Shown: positions 1 through 8,437 of the stretch, piece by piece | Numbering within the stretch: position 1 is the first letter of the stretch | How the letters are laid out: each line of letters begins with the position of its first letter | Assembly: GCF_019083995.1 (NCBI RefSeq) | Contig: NZ_JAHRCU010000027.1 | Location: 1-52,800 of the forward strand | Origin: Roseococcus sp. SDR | Lineage (GTDB): Bacteria > Pseudomonadota > Alphaproteobacteria > Acetobacterales > Acetobacteraceae | DNA length: 52,800 nt | Direction of reading: 5' to 3' | Translations under genes and position numbers: made by a program | The notes under the pieces: model-generated | What the model was told of the DNA's origin: nothing | The model's input: the letters and a program-made list of their open reading frames with translations, nothing else | The model's database searches: none

Positions 1-1
1 G

Positions 2-1543
2 GCCGCCGCGCGCCGCGCCTTCGGCCTGGCACCCGGCGCCGGCTTCGAGGCGATCCTGGCCGAGGCCGCGATGAGCCGCGTGCGCGCCCTGCCCGGCCAG
101 GGCGGCGCCACCTATCGCGTGGAGGGCGGCGGGCGCAGCCTGACCATCCTGCTGCGCCTCGCCCCCGGTGCGGCCGGCCCCCCCGGCATCCTCGCCGCGC
201 AAGGCATCCGCGCCTTCCCGACCATCTGGCGGGATGAGCGCAGCCTCGTCACCTTCATCGCCAATGGCGGCCTCGGCGCCTTCAGCGATGGCAGCCCCTG
301 GTTCGGCCGGCCGGCGGTCTTCACACGCGGCAGCCCGCTCGTGCTGAACCCGCCGCTCGGCGCGGGCACGGGCACGCGGACGGGCTGGGGCGAGGCTTAT
401 GCGGAATACGGCATCGGCGGCGCGGCGCAGCTGCGCGACAGCCCCTTCTACCTCTACGGCGCGGTCACGGGCCTTGGCGCCATCACCGCCGGGCGCGACA
501 TCTTCCGCGACGACACGCGCTCCACCAACGAACTCAACCGCGCCTATGCCGGCGTGATCTACGCGCCCATGGAGAGCGACCTGCGCGTGAACGCCTCCTT
601 CGGCAAGCAGCCCTTCACGCTGGAGGACGGCTTCCTCATCGCGCGATTCACGCAGCGGCTGAATGCGGGCTGGCTGCCGGGCGTCTATCTCTCGCCGCGC
701 ACCGCGGCCGATCTCGCAGGGCTGGTCACGGCCCGCGCCGGCAACTGGGTGTTCAACGGCTTCTGGCTGGAGCCGAACCGGACGGAGGACATCCTCTCCC
801 GGACGCAGCTGCTGGGCGGCAGCCTGCGCTGGAACTTCGACGGGCACAGCCATGCCGCGGCGAATGTGATCTACGTGCCGCAATCCAACACCGGCTATGC
901 GGTGCCGAACGGCCCCTCCCCCGGCGGGCGCGAAGGGCTGGTCACGATCGCCGCGCGCGCCCGCTGGGCGGACCCAGTGGTGCTGCCGGGCCTTTGGGTC
1001 GAGGGCGCGCTGGCGCATCAGTCGAACACGAATTTCGCGATGTCGGCCTGGGGCGGCTACGGGCAGGTGGGGCTCCTGGCACGGGATGTGCCCTGGCAGC
1101 CCAGCCTCTCCTACCGCTACGCGGCCTTCAGCGGCGACAACCCCGCCACCTCACGCTACGAGCGCTTCGACACGCTCTATTCCGGCGGCCTCGACGAATG
1201 GCTGCAGGGCATCACCATGGGCAAGCTGCTGACGCAGTCGAACCGCGCGGTGCATCGCGTGCGGCTGAACGTCAGCCCGCGCGAGGGCACGAACCTCACG
1301 CTCGACTGGTATCTGAACCGTGCGATGGAGCTGAACAACCTCGGCGCCAATCCGCGCCTCGCGCAGCTCAGCTCACGCGATCTCGGGCAGGAATGGCAGG
1401 CGGTGCTGCGGATGCCGTTGAACGAAAAGCTGTACTTCCTCGGCGTTGCAGGGCTGGCACAGCCCGGCGAGGCGATACGCGCCGCGGGCGGTGGAGCCAC
1501 GAATTGGACCACGCTCCAAGCGCAGTTGTTCTGGACATTCTGA
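2..1543 (+). CDS. Outer-membrane beta-barrel protein, C-terminal part (alginate-export/porin-like)
   Basis: The frame is open to the left edge of the window, so this is the 3' part of a longer gene; the first Met inside the window is at 71. The visible ~510 residues have many short alternating amphipathic stretches rich in Tyr, Trp and Phe, separated by polar turns, and the chain ends in Trp-Thr-Phe. A terminal aromatic residue is the usual signal for Bam-dependent insertion of outer-membrane barrels. The pattern resembles the alginate-export/porin class, suggesting passage of a small or polymeric anionic solute, but the substrate cannot be read from the sequence. The N-terminus and any signal peptide lie outside the window. 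It is convergent with the leftward catabolic operon and shares no operon with anything visible here. Confidence 0.55.
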   Translation, partial: AAARRAFGLAPGAGFEAILAEAAMSRVRALPGQGGATYRVEGGGRSLTILLRLAPGAAGPPGILAAQGIRAFPTIWRDERSLVTFIANGGLGAFSDGSPWFGRPAVFTRGSPLVLNPPLGAGTGTRTGWGEAYAEYGIGGAAQLRDSPFYLYGAVTGLGAITAGRDIFRDDTRSTNELNRAYAGVIYAPMESDLRVNASFGKQPFTLEDGFLIARFTQRLNAGWLPGVYLSPRTAADLAGLVTARAGNWVFNGFWLEPNRTEDILSRTQLLGGSLRWNFDGHSHAAANVIYVPQSNTGYAVPNGPSPGGREGLVTIAARARWADPVVLPGLWVEGALAHQSNTNFAMSAWGGYGQVGLLARDVPWQPSLSYRYAAFSGDNPATSRYERFDTLYSGGLDEWLQGITMGKLLTQSNRAVHRVRLNVSPREGTNLTLDWYLNRAMELNNLGANPRLAQLSSRDLGQEWQAVLRMPLNEKLYFLGVAGLAQPGEAIRAAGGGATNWTTLQAQLFWTF

Positions 1544-1866
1544 GGCGCGAGGGGAGGGGGAGGGAAATGGCCGCGAAGCAGGCCCTGCGGTGGTCGCCGG
1601 CGCTCGCGTTCCTTCAGACAGGCCGCTGCACGCGGGGGTGCTCACGCCATTCTTCGCATGAGGGTTACTGGGCAATAAAATTCACATAAATTATTGTTTT
1701 TATTGTGTTTTCGGGATGCGGGGACAGGGTTCGGCTTCGACCGAACGCGGCTCCCTTTTGACGCCGGCCGGCCAAGGTTCAATCCGAACATCTCCCCCCG
1801 TTGGTCGTGAGGCCCGCCAGCCGCTGGCCGTTCGCACGGCACAGCCGGCCTCATGAATACTCCCGG
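1544..1866. other. Intergenic stretch between convergent genes
   Basis: These 323 bases separate two convergent genes. I see no gene. The stretch contains an AT-rich tract at about 1672-1712, very different from the surrounding DNA, directly followed by one copy of a 24-bp dispersed repeat (1714-1737). A transcription stop is expected here, but I find no clean stem followed by a T run. Confidence 0.5.
1714..1737. repeat. 24-bp dispersed repeat, copy 1
   Basis: These 24 bases are identical to 23104-23127, about 21 kb away and in the same orientation; the core is GGGGACAGGGTTCGG. Flanking sequence is unrelated. Both copies are intergenic, and copy 2 lies beside mobile-element relics. Confidence 0.7.
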
Positions 1867-2796
1867 TCAGAAGGCGACCTGGTCGCCGCCCTTGAGCTGA
1901 AGCATCTCGCGGGCCTCGTCCGGGCTCGCGATCTCCAGGCCCAGGCCCTCGATGATCTGGCGGACCAGGCGCACCTGCTCGGCATTGCTGGTGGCCAGCC
2001 GCCCGGGGCCGGCCCAGAGGCTGTCCTCCAGCCCCACGCGCACATTGCCGCCCATCGCCGCCGCCATGGCGGCGATCTTGAGCTGGTTGGCGCCTGCACC
2101 CAGCACGGACCACTGGTAGTTGTCGCCGAAGAGGCGATCGGCCGTGCGCTTCATGTGCATCACGTCGTCCGGATGCGCGCCGATACCGCCCTGCAGGCCG
2201 AAGACCGTCTGGATGAAGAGCGGCGCCTTCACCAGCCCCTGATCGAAGAAGTACTTCAGGTTGTAGAGGTGCGAGGTGTCGTAGCACTCGAACTCGAAGC
2301 GCGTGTTGTTCCCGGCGCAGGTGGTCAGGATGTACTCGATGTCCTGGAAGGAATTGCGGAAGATGATGTCCTTGTTCGCCAGATAGGCTGGCTCCCAGTC
2401 ATGTTTGAAGCTCTTGAAGCGGTTCAGCATGCCGAAGAGGCCGAAATTCATCGAGCCCAGGTTCAGCGAGGCCACTTCCGGCTTGTGCAGGGCGGCGGGG
2501 CGCACGCGCTCCTCGATGGTCATGGTGGGCGCGCCGCCGGTGGTGATGTTCACCACGCAGTTGCTGGACTGCTTGATGATGCCGAGGAAGGGCGCGAAGG
2601 CCTCGGGCGACTGGTCGGGCCGGCCATCCTCGGGGTTGCGGGCGTGCAGATGGACGATGGCGGCGCCCGCCTCGGCCGCGCCGATCGCGGCCTCGGCGAT
2701 CTCGGCCGCGGTGATGGGCAGATGCGGCGACATGCTGGGCGTGTGGATGGCGCCGGTGACGGCGCAGGTGATGATGACGCGGCGCGGCTTGGCCAT
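1867..2796 (-). CDS. Beta-keto acid cleavage enzyme (BKACE, DUF849 family)
   Basis: 309 residues, the normal length of the BKACE family, which cleaves a beta-keto acid with acetyl-CoA to give acetoacetate and a new acyl-CoA using a divalent metal. Family landmarks visible are the N-terminal VIITCAVTGA strand, the HLHARN metal-binding segment, the NITTGG segment, and a C-terminal GNVRVGLEDSLW block. It starts at ATG 2796, five bases after the dehydrogenase gene ends, as last gene of the leftward ABC operon. The dehydrogenase just upstream could make its beta-keto substrate. Known family substrates include 3-keto-5-aminohexanoate and dehydrocarnitine. The substrate here is unknown; the thioesterase often found in carnitine loci is absent, so carnitine is not favoured. 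Confidence 0.88.
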   Translation of the reverse strand: MAKPRRVIITCAVTGAIHTPSMSPHLPITAAEIAEAAIGAAEAGAAIVHLHARNPEDGRPDQSPEAFAPFLGIIKQSSNCVVNITTGGAPTMTIEERVRPAALHKPEVASLNLGSMNFGLFGMLNRFKSFKHDWEPAYLANKDIIFRNSFQDIEYILTTCAGNNTRFEFECYDTSHLYNLKYFFDQGLVKAPLFIQTVFGLQGGIGAHPDDVMHMKRTADRLFGDNYQWSVLGAGANQLKIAAMAAAMGGNVRVGLEDSLWAGPGRLATSNAEQVRLVRQIIEGLGLEIASPDEAREMLQLKGGDQVAF

Positions 2797-2801
2797 GGCG
2801 T

Positions 2802-3713
2802 TCAGTCCTTCTGCTTGTGCGCGCGCAGGGCGGCGAGCTTACGATCGCGCCAGCGCATCTTCTCGGGGATGTCACTCACCGCGTCCCACTGCTCGGCGAC
2901 GCGCGGCGTGTCGTAGACGGCGGGTGCCGGAGGCTCGGCCGCGAGGCGTTTGTAGAAGCCGGTGTAGCGCGCGCAGTAATCGGGAATGCCGCCGGGCGCG
3001 TTGAGCTCGATCGTCTCGAAGGGCCCCATGAAGGCCCAGCGCAGGCCAAGCCCATCCTTCACCGTCTTGTCGAGATCCTGCGGCGTGACGTAGCCCTCAT
3101 CCACCAGGCGGAAGGCCTCGGCCAGCAATGCGCCTTGCAGGCGGTTGAGGATGAAGCCCTCCACCTCCTTCAGCACGGTGATCGGCACCTGCCCGATCTC
3201 GTCATAGATCGCACGCGCGGCGTCGATCACCTCGGCTGCGGTAAAATCCGCGCCGCTCAATTCCACCAGCGGGATGAGATGCGGGGGGTTGACCGGATGC
3301 GCGATCAGGCAGCGCGCGCGCCCCGCGAGATCGCTCGCGAAGAGGCTGATCCGGATGGCGCTGCTGGACGAGGCGAGGATGGCATCGGGCGGGCTCAGCC
3401 GGTCCAGCTCGGCGAAGATCGCGCGCTTGATCTCCACCTGCTCCGGCCCGTTTTCCTGCACGAGCGTCACGCCGGCCACGGCCTCGGCCAGCGTCGCGGC
3501 GCTGGTGATGCGCTGCGCCGCCGCAGCAGGGTCAGCGCAGAGGCCGGCTTCGGCCAGATCGCGCAGGCCCTGGGCACAAAGGCCCACGGCGGCGGCGGCG
3601 ACGCCCGGCACGGCGTCATACAGCCGCACGGCATAGCCACCACGGGCGAAGATCATCGCCCAGGCACGGCCGATCAGGCCGCTTCCGACAATCGCAACAG
3701 ATTTCACAGCCAC
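2802..3713 (-). CDS. 3-hydroxyacid / 3-hydroxyacyl-CoA dehydrogenase, lambda-crystallin (CRYL1) type
   Basis: 303 residues with an N-terminal Rossmann fold (VAIVGSGLIGRAWA, residues ~6-19), a Ser cluster (ASSSSAI) and the catalytic AHPVNPP motif at ~137-143, then an all-helical 3HCDH C-terminal domain (KEVEGFILNRLQ). This pattern fits the L-gulonate 3-dehydrogenase/lambda-crystallin branch better than fatty-acid HADs, suggesting NAD-dependent oxidation of a free 3-hydroxy acid to a 3-keto acid. It overlaps the ABC transporter gene by 10 bp and sits 5 bp before the BKACE gene, so the two enzymes probably act in sequence: oxidise, then cleave. The actual substrate is not visible. Confidence 0.85.
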   Translation of the reverse strand: MAVKSVAIVGSGLIGRAWAMIFARGGYAVRLYDAVPGVAAAAVGLCAQGLRDLAEAGLCADPAAAAQRITSAATLAEAVAGVTLVQENGPEQVEIKRAIFAELDRLSPPDAILASSSSAIRISLFASDLAGRARCLIAHPVNPPHLIPLVELSGADFTAAEVIDAARAIYDEIGQVPITVLKEVEGFILNRLQGALLAEAFRLVDEGYVTPQDLDKTVKDGLGLRWAFMGPFETIELNAPGGIPDYCARYTGFYKRLAAEPPAPAVYDTPRVAEQWDAVSDIPEKMRWRDRKLAALRAHKQKD

Positions 3714-6211
3714 AACACCTTTCTCCGCAAGGCCAGATCATCGCGCAGCGCCCGGCTCTCGCCGCTCCAGGTCACGCTGCCACGCTCCAGCGCGATCGTC
3801 GTATCCGAGAGCGCGAGTGCCAGGTCGAGGTGATGGTCCACCAGGATGATCGACACCTCGTGGCGCAGCTTGTCGAAGGCCTCGAACAGCTCCTCGGAAA
3901 TGGCCGGGGAGAGCCCTTCGAAGGGCTCGTCCAGCAGAAGCACGCGGGTGTCGCCCATCAAGGCACGCGCCACGGCGACCATCTGCTGCTCACCGCCCGA
4001 GAGATGATCCGCCGCGACCTTCCAGCGCGTCTTGAGGCGCGGGAAGAACGTCAGCACGCGGTCTTCCTCCCAGTGGCTTCCCGCGCCGGTGATGCGCTTC
4101 AGGCGGCCGAGGCCGAGATTCTCCTGGACGGTCATCCCCGCGAAAAGGCCGCGCCCTTGCGGCACGAAGCCCACGCCGCGTCGCGCGGCACGATCGGCCG
4201 AGAGCCCGGCCAATTCCTCGCCGGCCAGCGTCACCCGGCCACTTGCCGGAGGGGCCGTGCCCATGATGGTCTTGAGCAGCGTGGACTTGCCCGCGCCATT
4301 GCGCCCGAGCAGCGCCATCACCTCGCCCTTGCGCAGCGTCAGCGAGACATCGCGAAGGATATGGCTCTTGCCGTAGAACGTGTTCACGTTCTCGAGCGTC
4401 AGGAGGACGTCCGGCTGCACGGCGCTGGCGCGTGGCTTGGAGGCGACGGCATGCGCGCCGCTGCCAAGATAGACCGCCTGCACGCGCTCGTCGTTGCGCG
4501 CATCCTCCACGCCGCCATCCACCAGGACTTCACCGTCATTCATCACGGTGACGCGGTCGGCGATCTGGAAGACGCGGTCGATGTCGTGCTCCACCAGCAG
4601 GACGGGAATGTCCGTGGAGAGCCGCTTGATCAGGTCTCCCACGCGCTGTCGCTCCGCCGCCGCGAGGCCCGCCAGCGGCTCGTCGAGCAGCAGGATGCGC
4701 GGGCGGGTGGCGAGGGCCAGGGCCATATCCACCAGGCGCTGTCCGCCATAGGAGAGTGCGCCGGCCTCCGCATGCTCGATGCCGGCGAGGCCCATCCAGC
4801 GCACCAGCAGCGCCGTTTCCTCGTTGATCTCCGTGATGGCATGGGCGCTGCGCAGCGGCGCGAAGCGCGAGGGGTGCCGGGCCTGGATGGCGAGGCGGAT
4901 ATTCTCCTCGATGGACAGGCCGGGGAACAGGTTGGTGATCTGGAAGGAACGGCCGAACCCGGCCTGCGTGATGGCATAGGGCTCCAGCCCGCCAACCTGC
5001 CTCCCATCCAGCGTCACCGTTCCACGATCGGGCGGGAACATGCCCGAAAGCAGATTGAAGGCGGTCGTCTTGCCCGCACCATTCGGGCCGATCAGCGCGT
5101 GCAGGCTGCGATCCGTGACCGCGAAGGAGACATCGCGCACGGCGCGCACGCCACCGAAGGACTTCCCCAGCCCTTCGGCCTTCAGCACCGCGCCCTCGGC
5201 TGTGCCGGGCCGGACGAAGACTGCGGGAACCGGTGTCGGCTGCTCGACCCTGCGCGCTGCCATGGCGGCATCCAGATCCGGCGCCTTGGGCCGGAAGGGG
5301 GCCAACAGGCGGGCCGCGACGCCGACCAGCCCGGTCGGGCTGAAGATGATGAAGCCGACAAACAGCAGCCCGAAGATCAGCAGCCAGTTCGCCGTGTAGA
5401 TCGAGAGGAATTCACGGAAGATGATGTAGAACAGCGCGCCCAGCGCCGGCCCCAGGAAGGAGCGCATGCCGCCGATCACGACCATCGCCAGCAATTCGCC
5501 GGAGAAGGCGATGTTCATGGGGTCGGCACTGGCGAAGCGGTGGTTGAACACGCTGAGCACCCCGGCCAATGCCGTGAGGCTGGCGGAGACGGTGAAGGCC
5601 AGCAGCTTGTAGCGATTGGTGTTGTAGCCGATGAAGCCGGCGCGCTGCTCATTCTCACGGATGGCCACCAGCACCGTGCCGACGGGTGAAGCGTTGAAGC
5701 GCCACAGGGCGACACAGACGGCGAGGGCTGTGCCGGCCACGAAGGTGTAATACCAGCGCGGGTCATCCAGCAGGCCCGGGCGCACGATGCCGCCGAGGCC
5801 ATTCTCGCCGCCCGTCAGCTCGGTCCAACGGAAGGCGATGGCAAAGCACATCGCGGTCAGGGCGAGCGTCAGCAGCGAGAAGTACACGCCCCGTCGCCGC
5901 AGGATGACGAGGCCGGCGACCGCCGCGGCGACGGCGGCGATCAGCAGGGCGCCGATGACCGGCGCGATGATGCTGTCCGGGAAATGCTGCCGTTGCAGAA
6001 TGGCGGCCGCGAAGGCGCCAAGCCCGAACCAGACGCCATGCCCGAAGGAGACAAGGCCGGTGGTTCCGACCAGGATGTTCAGCCCCATGGCGGCGATGGC
6101 GAAGATGACGACATCCGTCGCCGTCTTGAGCGTGAGCCCCAGGGCCTCGAGCGCGAAGGGCAGCAGCAGCAGGGAGGCCGCGGCGATGAGAAGGGAGCGT
6201 GTGTCGCGCAT
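3704..6211 (-). CDS. Fused LivM permease - LivG ATPase - LivF ATPase of a branched-chain amino acid-type ABC importer
   Basis: 835 residues made of three parts that are normally separate proteins. Residues ~1-305 form a LivM-type permease with about eight to ten hydrophobic segments. After a Pro/Ala-rich linker, ~340-585 is a LivG-type ATPase (Walker A GPNGAGKTT near 375, signature LSYGGQ, Walker B ILLLDEP). Residues ~600-835 are a LivF-type ATPase (Walker A GRNGAGKST, signature LSGGEQQ, Walker B VLLLDEP). The reading frame is continuous with no stop or shift. It lies 6 bp after the LivH gene and overlaps the dehydrogenase gene by 10 bp. The HAAT family imports amino acids but also organic acids and amides, so the enzymes downstream are the better guide to substrate. 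Confidence 0.93.
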   Translation of the reverse strand: MRDTRSLLIAAASLLLLPFALEALGLTLKTATDVVIFAIAAMGLNILVGTTGLVSFGHGVWFGLGAFAAAILQRQHFPDSIIAPVIGALLIAAVAAAVAGLVILRRRGVYFSLLTLALTAMCFAIAFRWTELTGGENGLGGIVRPGLLDDPRWYYTFVAGTALAVCVALWRFNASPVGTVLVAIRENEQRAGFIGYNTNRYKLLAFTVSASLTALAGVLSVFNHRFASADPMNIAFSGELLAMVVIGGMRSFLGPALGALFYIIFREFLSIYTANWLLIFGLLFVGFIIFSPTGLVGVAARLLAPFRPKAPDLDAAMAARRVEQPTPVPAVFVRPGTAEGAVLKAEGLGKSFGGVRAVRDVSFAVTDRSLHALIGPNGAGKTTAFNLLSGMFPPDRGTVTLDGRQVGGLEPYAITQAGFGRSFQITNLFPGLSIEENIRLAIQARHPSRFAPLRSAHAITEINEETALLVRWMGLAGIEHAEAGALSYGGQRLVDMALALATRPRILLLDEPLAGLAAAERQRVGDLIKRLSTDIPVLLVEHDIDRVFQIADRVTVMNDGEVLVDGGVEDARNDERVQAVYLGSGAHAVASKPRASAVQPDVLLTLENVNTFYGKSHILRDVSLTLRKGEVMALLGRNGAGKSTLLKTIMGTAPPASGRVTLAGEELAGLSADRAARRGVGFVPQGRGLFAGMTVQENLGLGRLKRITGAGSHWEEDRVLTFFPRLKTRWKVAADHLSGGEQQMVAVARALMGDTRVLLLDEPFEGLSPAISEELFEAFDKLRHEVSIILVDHHLDLALALSDTTIALERGSVTWSGESRALRDDLALRRKVLWL

Positions 6212-6217
6212 CGTCGC

Positions 6218-7093
6218 CTACTCGAACTTCCGGATGCGCTCGCCGAACAGGCCTCTCGGACGCAGCAGCAGGACAAGCACCATGAGGAGATATACCGAGG
6301 CCTCGGTGGCCGAGGGATAGAAATAGGCGGCCAGCCCGCGCACCACGCCGACGATGAACGCCGCCGCCACCACGCCCCAGAACGATCCGAGCCCGCCGAT
6401 GACCACCACGACGAAGGCGAAGGTCAGGATCTCGGCCCCCATCGCGGGATGCACGCCGGTGATCGGCGCGGTCATGACGCCCGCCAGCGCGGCGAGGCCG
6501 ACGGCGATGGCGACCACGGCGCTCATGTAGGGTTTCAGCGAGATGCCCAGCGCCGCCACCATGTCGGGATCCTGGACGCCCGCGCGCACGACCCGCCCGA
6601 AGGCGGTGCGCGTCAGCAACAGCCAGAGACCGAACACCGCCACCACCGCGACGGCGAGGATCAGCAGGCGGTAGCGCGAGTAGATGAACTCGCCGATGAA
6701 GACCTGCCCGCGCAACGCCGGCGGGATGGAGAAGGGCACGGGGGCCGCGCCGAACAACATGCGCAAGGTCTGCTCGGCGACCATGGCGAGGCCGAAGGTG
6801 AGCAGCAGCCCGAGGATGGGATCGCCGCGATAGAAGCGGCGCAGCAGGAAGCGTTCGATCAGCAATCCCAGCAGGCCGACCAGGACAGGCCCCACCACGA
6901 AGGCGCCACCGAAGCCGATCTCAGGCGCGAGCAGAACCGTCAGATAGGCGCCCAGCGCATAGAACGCGCCGTGCGCCAGGTTGACGATCCCGCCGAGCGA
7001 GAAGATGAGCGAGAGGCCAAGCGCGATCAGCAGGTACAGCGCGCCGACGAGCAGACCGTTGAGGACCTGCTCCAGGATGAAGACGATTTCCAA
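6218..7093 (-). CDS. Branched-chain amino acid-type ABC transporter permease (LivH-like)
   Basis: 291 residues, full length for LivH permeases, with about eight hydrophobic segments and the early family landmark GLSLIFSLGGIVNLAHG followed by FYALGAYL. A second conserved stretch, ADPE-like in other members, reads GVQDPDMVAALG at ~170-181. It pairs with the LivM part of the downstream fusion to form the membrane channel. It is the second gene of the leftward operon: 49 bp after the binding-protein gene and 6 bp before the fusion gene. Confidence 0.93.
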   Translation of the reverse strand: MEIVFILEQVLNGLLVGALYLLIALGLSLIFSLGGIVNLAHGAFYALGAYLTVLLAPEIGFGGAFVVGPVLVGLLGLLIERFLLRRFYRGDPILGLLLTFGLAMVAEQTLRMLFGAAPVPFSIPPALRGQVFIGEFIYSRYRLLILAVAVVAVFGLWLLLTRTAFGRVVRAGVQDPDMVAALGISLKPYMSAVVAIAVGLAALAGVMTAPITGVHPAMGAEILTFAFVVVVIGGLGSFWGVVAAAFIVGVVRGLAAYFYPSATEASVYLLMVLVLLLRPRGLFGERIRKFE

Positions 7094-7142
7094 GGGAGTG
7101 ATCCCGGGTCAGGGGGTCGCCTGCGCGACCCCCGTTGCACGT

Positions 7143-8366
7143 TCAGCGAAAAGTGCAGGCATTCTCTTCGGCGGTGGCGGCGATGGCATCCAGCGGCTCG
7201 TTGGGGCCGGGCACCGCCGCGCCGGCGCGGAAGATGTCCCACCGGTTGCGCACTTCGTTCGCCGGCAGGGCCGTGATGGCATAGGCCTCCTGCATCAGCT
7301 GGTGGTCACGCTTGCGGAAATAGCCCTCGCGCGTCTTGGCGATATCCATCCGGCCCTCGCCCTCGAAATACTCGACGATTTTCATGCCATCGGTGCCGCG
7401 GGTTTCGGTCATGGCGCGTGCCATCAGTTTCACCGCCGTGTAGTCGCCCCAGGCCTGGTTCTCCGGCGGGCGGTTGTACTTGGCGGTGAAGGCGCGAACG
7501 AAGGCCTGCGCGCTCGGCGCCTGGATCTGGTGGTGCCACATCACCGGCCAGGTGCCGAGGAAGTTGCCCTGCCCGGCACCCCAGGCCAGGGCCGTGTCGA
7601 AGCCGAAGCCGGCCACGGGGAAGCGCAGCCCGAATTCGGAATACTGCTTCAGGAAATTGGTGATCTGCGCACCGGCCAGGTTGAGAAGCACGATGTCCGG
7701 CCTCGCCTGGCGGATCTTCAGCAGGAAGGGCGAGAAGTCGGAGAGGTCGGTCGGGATCAGGTCCTCGCCGGCCACGGTGCCGGCGTTCTCGGCCAGGAAG
7801 CGCTTGGCCACCCGCAGAAGATCATGACCGAAGGCATAGTCGGCCGTGAGCGCATAGGAGCGCTTGCCGCGGATCAGGCCGCCCGCCATCAGCGCGCGGC
7901 CGACGGTCTTCACATACATCGAGTTCTGGCCCTCGACGTGGAACATGAAGCGCTGGCAGTCGGAGCCGCGCAGCGCATCGGAATTGGCGCCGGTGTTGAG
8001 GAAGAGCACGTGCTCGCGATTCACCACCTGGGCGATGGCCAGCGCCGTCGCCGAGTTGATCTCGCCGACGATGGCGGCCACGCGGTCCCGCTGAACGAAG
8101 CGCTCGGCCTTGGCGCTGCCCGTCTGCGGATTGACGCTGTCCTCCATCAGGAGCTCAAGCCGGCGGCCCAGGATGCCGCCGGCCGCGTTGATCTCCTCGG
8201 CGGCCAGGGTCGCCGCCTGCACGGCGTATTCACCCAGGGGGCCGAGGAAGCCGGTGCGCGGCGTCAGATGGCCGATGCGGATCACCTCCGACTGGCCGTA
8301 GGAGATGGATGGCGCCGCAAGTCCAAAGGCGGATGCGGCCATAAGGCCACGACGAGAGATGCTCAT
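7143..8366 (-). CDS. ABC transporter periplasmic substrate-binding protein (LivK-like)
   Basis: 407 residues. The N-terminus has two arginines (SISRRGLMAAS) followed by a hydrophobic stretch and a cleavage-like AAPSISYG, so export through Tat or Sec is expected. The mature chain has the type I periplasmic-binding fold of the Leu/Ile/Val family: IRIGHLTPRTG at the start, AAEEINAAGGILGR, and VAAIVGEINSATALA. It delivers the solute to the LivH/LivMGF channel. It is the first gene of the leftward operon; its ATG is 32 bp from a perfect palindrome at 8399-8412 that probably controls the operon. Confidence 0.92.
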   Translation of the reverse strand: MSISRRGLMAASAFGLAAPSISYGQSEVIRIGHLTPRTGFLGPLGEYAVQAATLAAEEINAAGGILGRRLELLMEDSVNPQTGSAKAERFVQRDRVAAIVGEINSATALAIAQVVNREHVLFLNTGANSDALRGSDCQRFMFHVEGQNSMYVKTVGRALMAGGLIRGKRSYALTADYAFGHDLLRVAKRFLAENAGTVAGEDLIPTDLSDFSPFLLKIRQARPDIVLLNLAGAQITNFLKQYSEFGLRFPVAGFGFDTALAWGAGQGNFLGTWPVMWHHQIQAPSAQAFVRAFTAKYNRPPENQAWGDYTAVKLMARAMTETRGTDGMKIVEYFEGEGRMDIAKTREGYFRKRDHQLMQEAYAITALPANEVRNRWDIFRAGAAVPGPNEPLDAIAATAEENACTFR

Positions 8367-8398
8367 GTTGGCTTCCTCCTGATCGGCTGTTGCCGCCG

Positions 8399-8412
8399 AC
8401 TGTGATCACAGT
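8399..8412. promoter_or_regulatory. Perfect 14-bp palindrome, probable operator for the GntR regulator
   Basis: ACTGTGATCACAGT reads identically on both strands. It lies between the divergent binding-protein gene (start 8366) and the regulator gene (start ~8438), where an autoregulating FCD-type GntR would bind. FCD regulators often use short AT-centred palindromes. The zero-length spacer between TGTGA and TCACA argues against a CRP site. Confidence 0.6.
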
Positions 8413-8437
8413 TCATAGTCGCCCGGGAAGCGCATCC

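Noticed and set aside
1867-3713. Assignment of the dehydrogenase/BKACE pair to carnitine degradation
   Set aside because: The dehydrogenase looks more like the lambda-crystallin/gulonate branch, and the thioesterase of carnitine operons is absent.
8399-8412. CRP-like TGTGA/TCACA halves in the GntR palindrome
   Set aside because: CRP sites need six bases between the halves; here there are none.
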